34,309 nucleotides of DNA from Bacteroidales bacterium UBA1192 (lineage in GTDB: Bacteria; Bacteroidota; Bacteroidia; Bacteroidales; Bacteroidaceae). Below are positions 32,662-34,309 of the stretch, in pieces. Every line of letters starts with the position of its first letter. The first letter of the stretch is position 1. Below the pieces are notes generated by a model. That model searched no databases. It was not told where the DNA came from and worked only from the letters and a program-made list of their open reading frames with translations. The position numbers were made by a program, and so were the translations under genes. The stretch lies in assembly GCA_002310175.1 (NCBI GenBank), contig DBYG01000060.1, positions 1-34,309 on the forward strand, in the 5' to 3' direction.

Positions 32662-34195
32662 TCCCGATGTGCTGAACTGCATTGCCAACCTGAGCAATGA
32701 TGAGGTTTTCACTCCGCCTGAACTGGCCAATAACGTTCTGGACCTGCTGCCGCAGGAGCTGTTCAGCAGTCCGCATACCACATTCCTGGATCCGTTCACC
32801 AAGAGCGGAGTGTTCCTACGTGAGATAGTAAAGCGTCTGGACCGAGGCTTGGAGAGCGTAATCCCGGACCGACAGGCCCGAATAGACCACATCCTGCACA
32901 ATCAGGTATTCGGGATTGCATGCACCGAACTGACATCGTTGCTTTCACGCCGCTCAGTCTATTGCTCCAAGAGTGCCGACGGCAAATACAGCGTTACATG
33001 CTTTAAAACCCAAAGCGGAAATATTCTCTACTCAAACATAAATCACACGTGGGAAGGCGGCAAGTGCAAGTACTGCGGAGCCAGCCAAGCTGTCTATGAC
33101 CGAGGCTCCCAATCCGAACAGTACGCCTATATGTTCATACACACCGACAACCCCGGCAAATTCTTCAACAACATGAAATTCGATGTAATCATTGGCAATC
33201 CTCCGTATCAACTCAATGACGGAGGTAATGGCGCTAGTGCAACTCCGATTTATCATCTGTTTATTGAGCAAGCTAAGAAACTCCAACCTCGTTTTTTATT
33301 AATGATAATACCATCAAGATGGCTATCAGGAGGTCGTGGATTGGATTCATTTAGAGATGAGATGTTGCACGATAATCAGATTAGAATATTGCATGATTAT
33401 GAGTCCTCTCTCGAATGCTTTTCTGGTGTAGAAATAAAAGGTGGTGTTTGCTATTTCCTATGGGAAAAAGGATATCATGGCAATTGTTTTGTTGTGACTC
33501 ATGGGATAAATAAAATTGTTTCCTCAAATAGACCATTGCTCGAAGAAGGTTTTGATACATTTATTCGTCACAACGAGCAAGTAAGTGTCCTTTTTAAAGT
33601 AAAACAGAAAAAGGAAAAAATGCTCTCAACTTGGATTAATGCTGGACGTTTTTTCGGCTTTCATACAAAAGTAATTTGGGATAAAGATAATAACAGTGGA
33701 CTTATTCAAACTGCTGATGGACAAAGTTTCATTAAAATGAGGCGAAATAAGGATGACGATTCAGATGTTCGTGTTTTTATTCACGGTGGTGATTGTTGGG
33801 TAAAGATTCAAGATATTCCAAGAAATCAGAATCGTATAGAAGAATATAAAGTGTTATTGCCTCGTTCTGGTAATCCTGGTAGTACCATTATTGGAAAACC
33901 TATTGTTTCGGAACCAGGAACATGTAATTCCAACACTTATTGTGTAGTAATACCACCTGATAGACAATTGTCAGAAACTGAGGCTGTAAATATGTTTAAT
34001 TATATAAAAACAAGATTCTTCCGGTTTCTTGTATCTGCAAAAACCACTACACAAAGTACTTCAACTAATGCTTTTGATTTTGTTCCCCTGCAGGATTTCT
34101 CGCACCCCTGGACAGATGAGATGCTTTACAAGAAATACGGATTGACGGAGGATGAGATTGCATTCATAGAGTCAATGATCCGACCGATGGAATAG
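32642..34195 (+). CDS. Eco57I-type N6-adenine DNA methyltransferase
   Basis: This 517-residue protein is a DNA adenine methyltransferase. Motif X is NDEVFTPPELAN (19-30), a divergent motif I is FLDPFTKSGVFL (48-59), and the catalytic motif IV is NPPY (186-189) in FDVIIGNPPYQL. Its HTWEGGKCKYCGASQ (135-149) looks like a small zinc knuckle. Then come MIIPSRWLSGGRGLDSFR and GVEIKGGVCYFLWEKG, strongly conserved in this family. The C-terminal half should hold the target-recognition region. DNA from roughly 33,230 to 34,080 is far more AT-rich than either end of the gene: counted 60-base lines give 57% GC at 32701-32760, 35% at 33601-33660, 25% at 33961-34020 and 50% at 34081-34140. A restriction/helicase partner is expected to the right, outside the window. 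Confidence 0.88.
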   Translation: MENSSYNPDVLNCIANLSNDEVFTPPELANNVLDLLPQELFSSPHTTFLDPFTKSGVFLREIVKRLDRGLESVIPDRQARIDHILHNQVFGIACTELTSLLSRRSVYCSKSADGKYSVTCFKTQSGNILYSNINHTWEGGKCKYCGASQAVYDRGSQSEQYAYMFIHTDNPGKFFNNMKFDVIIGNPPYQLNDGGNGASATPIYHLFIEQAKKLQPRFLLMIIPSRWLSGGRGLDSFRDEMLHDNQIRILHDYESSLECFSGVEIKGGVCYFLWEKGYHGNCFVVTHGINKIVSSNRPLLEEGFDTFIRHNEQVSVLFKVKQKKEKMLSTWINAGRFFGFHTKVIWDKDNNSGLIQTADGQSFIKMRRNKDDDSDVRVFIHGGDCWVKIQDIPRNQNRIEEYKVLLPRSGNPGSTIIGKPIVSEPGTCNSNTYCVVIPPDRQLSETEAVNMFNYIKTRFFRFLVSAKTTTQSTSTNAFDFVPLQDFSHPWTDEMLYKKYGLTEDEIAFIESMIRPME

Positions 34196-34246
34196 ATAGA
34201 AACAAATAATAAACAGGCGCTCTTTGATTTATTGCTGACAGATTGG

Positions 34247-34270
34247 AAAATTAATTTATAAGTTAATTTT
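34247..34270. repeat. Short AT inverted repeat after the methyltransferase gene
   Basis: AAAATTAA (34247-34254) and TTAATTTT (34263-34270) form a perfect 8-bp inverted repeat with an eight-base loop, 52 bases after the stop codon. It is all A/T, so it is a weak terminator candidate or an operator. The remaining bases to the window end show no gene start that I can support. Confidence 0.3.
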
Positions 34271-34309
34271 TCATGGTTTAATCCTTTGATATTAAAAAGA
34301 ATGTGTGTA

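Overview
The window is a gene-dense chromosomal segment of a Bacteroidales bacterium (Bacteroides/Prevotella type). This rests on gene content and order (argR-GNAT-argG-argC-argD; nadK/pdxJ-exbB-exbD-tonB; DUF1599-DoxX-tpiA-SPOR-folE; fur-purA-Zn peptidase-hisS-ruvB), on several good matches to the Bacteroidetes -7 promoter element TAnnTTTG, and on the general lack of strong Shine-Dalgarno sequences. The genus cannot be fixed from sequence alone. No rRNA, tRNA, insertion sequence, integrase or CRISPR array was recognised.

Layout. (1) 1-1507: a single-gene unit for myo-inositol-1-phosphate synthase with its own terminator. (2) 1508-6020: an arginine operon, argR, a GNAT acyltransferase, argG, argC and argD. 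(3) 6057-9652: nadK, diverging from pdxJ-exbB-exbD-tonB, that is cofactor synthesis beside the proton-driven energiser of outer-membrane transport. (4) 9698-12342: a DJ-1/PfpI protein and recG. (5) 12379-16759: an M23/LysM envelope peptidase, DUF1599, a DoxX-type membrane protein, tpiA, a SPOR protein and folE, tightly packed with ATGA overlaps. (6) 16769-18811: dnaG on the minus strand, ending against folE at a hairpin that lies inside dnaG codons. (7) 18927-24767: an AraC-type HTH protein, an AlkD-like HEAT protein, fur, purA, a membrane zinc peptidase, hisS and ruvB, mostly overlapping or abutting. (8) 24854-30895: a very large secreted alpha-2-macroglobulin-like protein whose thioester motif is absent, then a convergent GNAT gene.

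The accessory part is 31446-34309. A 568-bp non-coding stretch holds the GNAT promoter element, eight 11-bp repeat units that form an inverted array, a second good -7 element, and a long, precisely paired RNA-like structure. Its outermost stem competes with a textbook intrinsic terminator. A third segment, repeated after the terminator, can replace one arm of the big stem just before the next start codon. Directly downstream are two overlapping genes of an Eco57I-type adenine methylation/restriction system. The first is a short methyltransferase-like protein with a SAM motif but no NPPY motif. The second is a full NPPY methyltransferase whose central, presumably target-recognising, part is strikingly AT-rich compared with its two ends. 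A leader that appears able to switch, feeding a restriction-modification locus with a mosaic specificity region, is the most promising candidate here for something undescribed. The endonuclease/helicase partner expected for such loci would lie beyond the right edge.

Caveats: all calls come from reading sequence and family knowledge. No search, folding program or expression data was used. Start codons were often moved inward from the longest reading frame, for the reasons given per gene.
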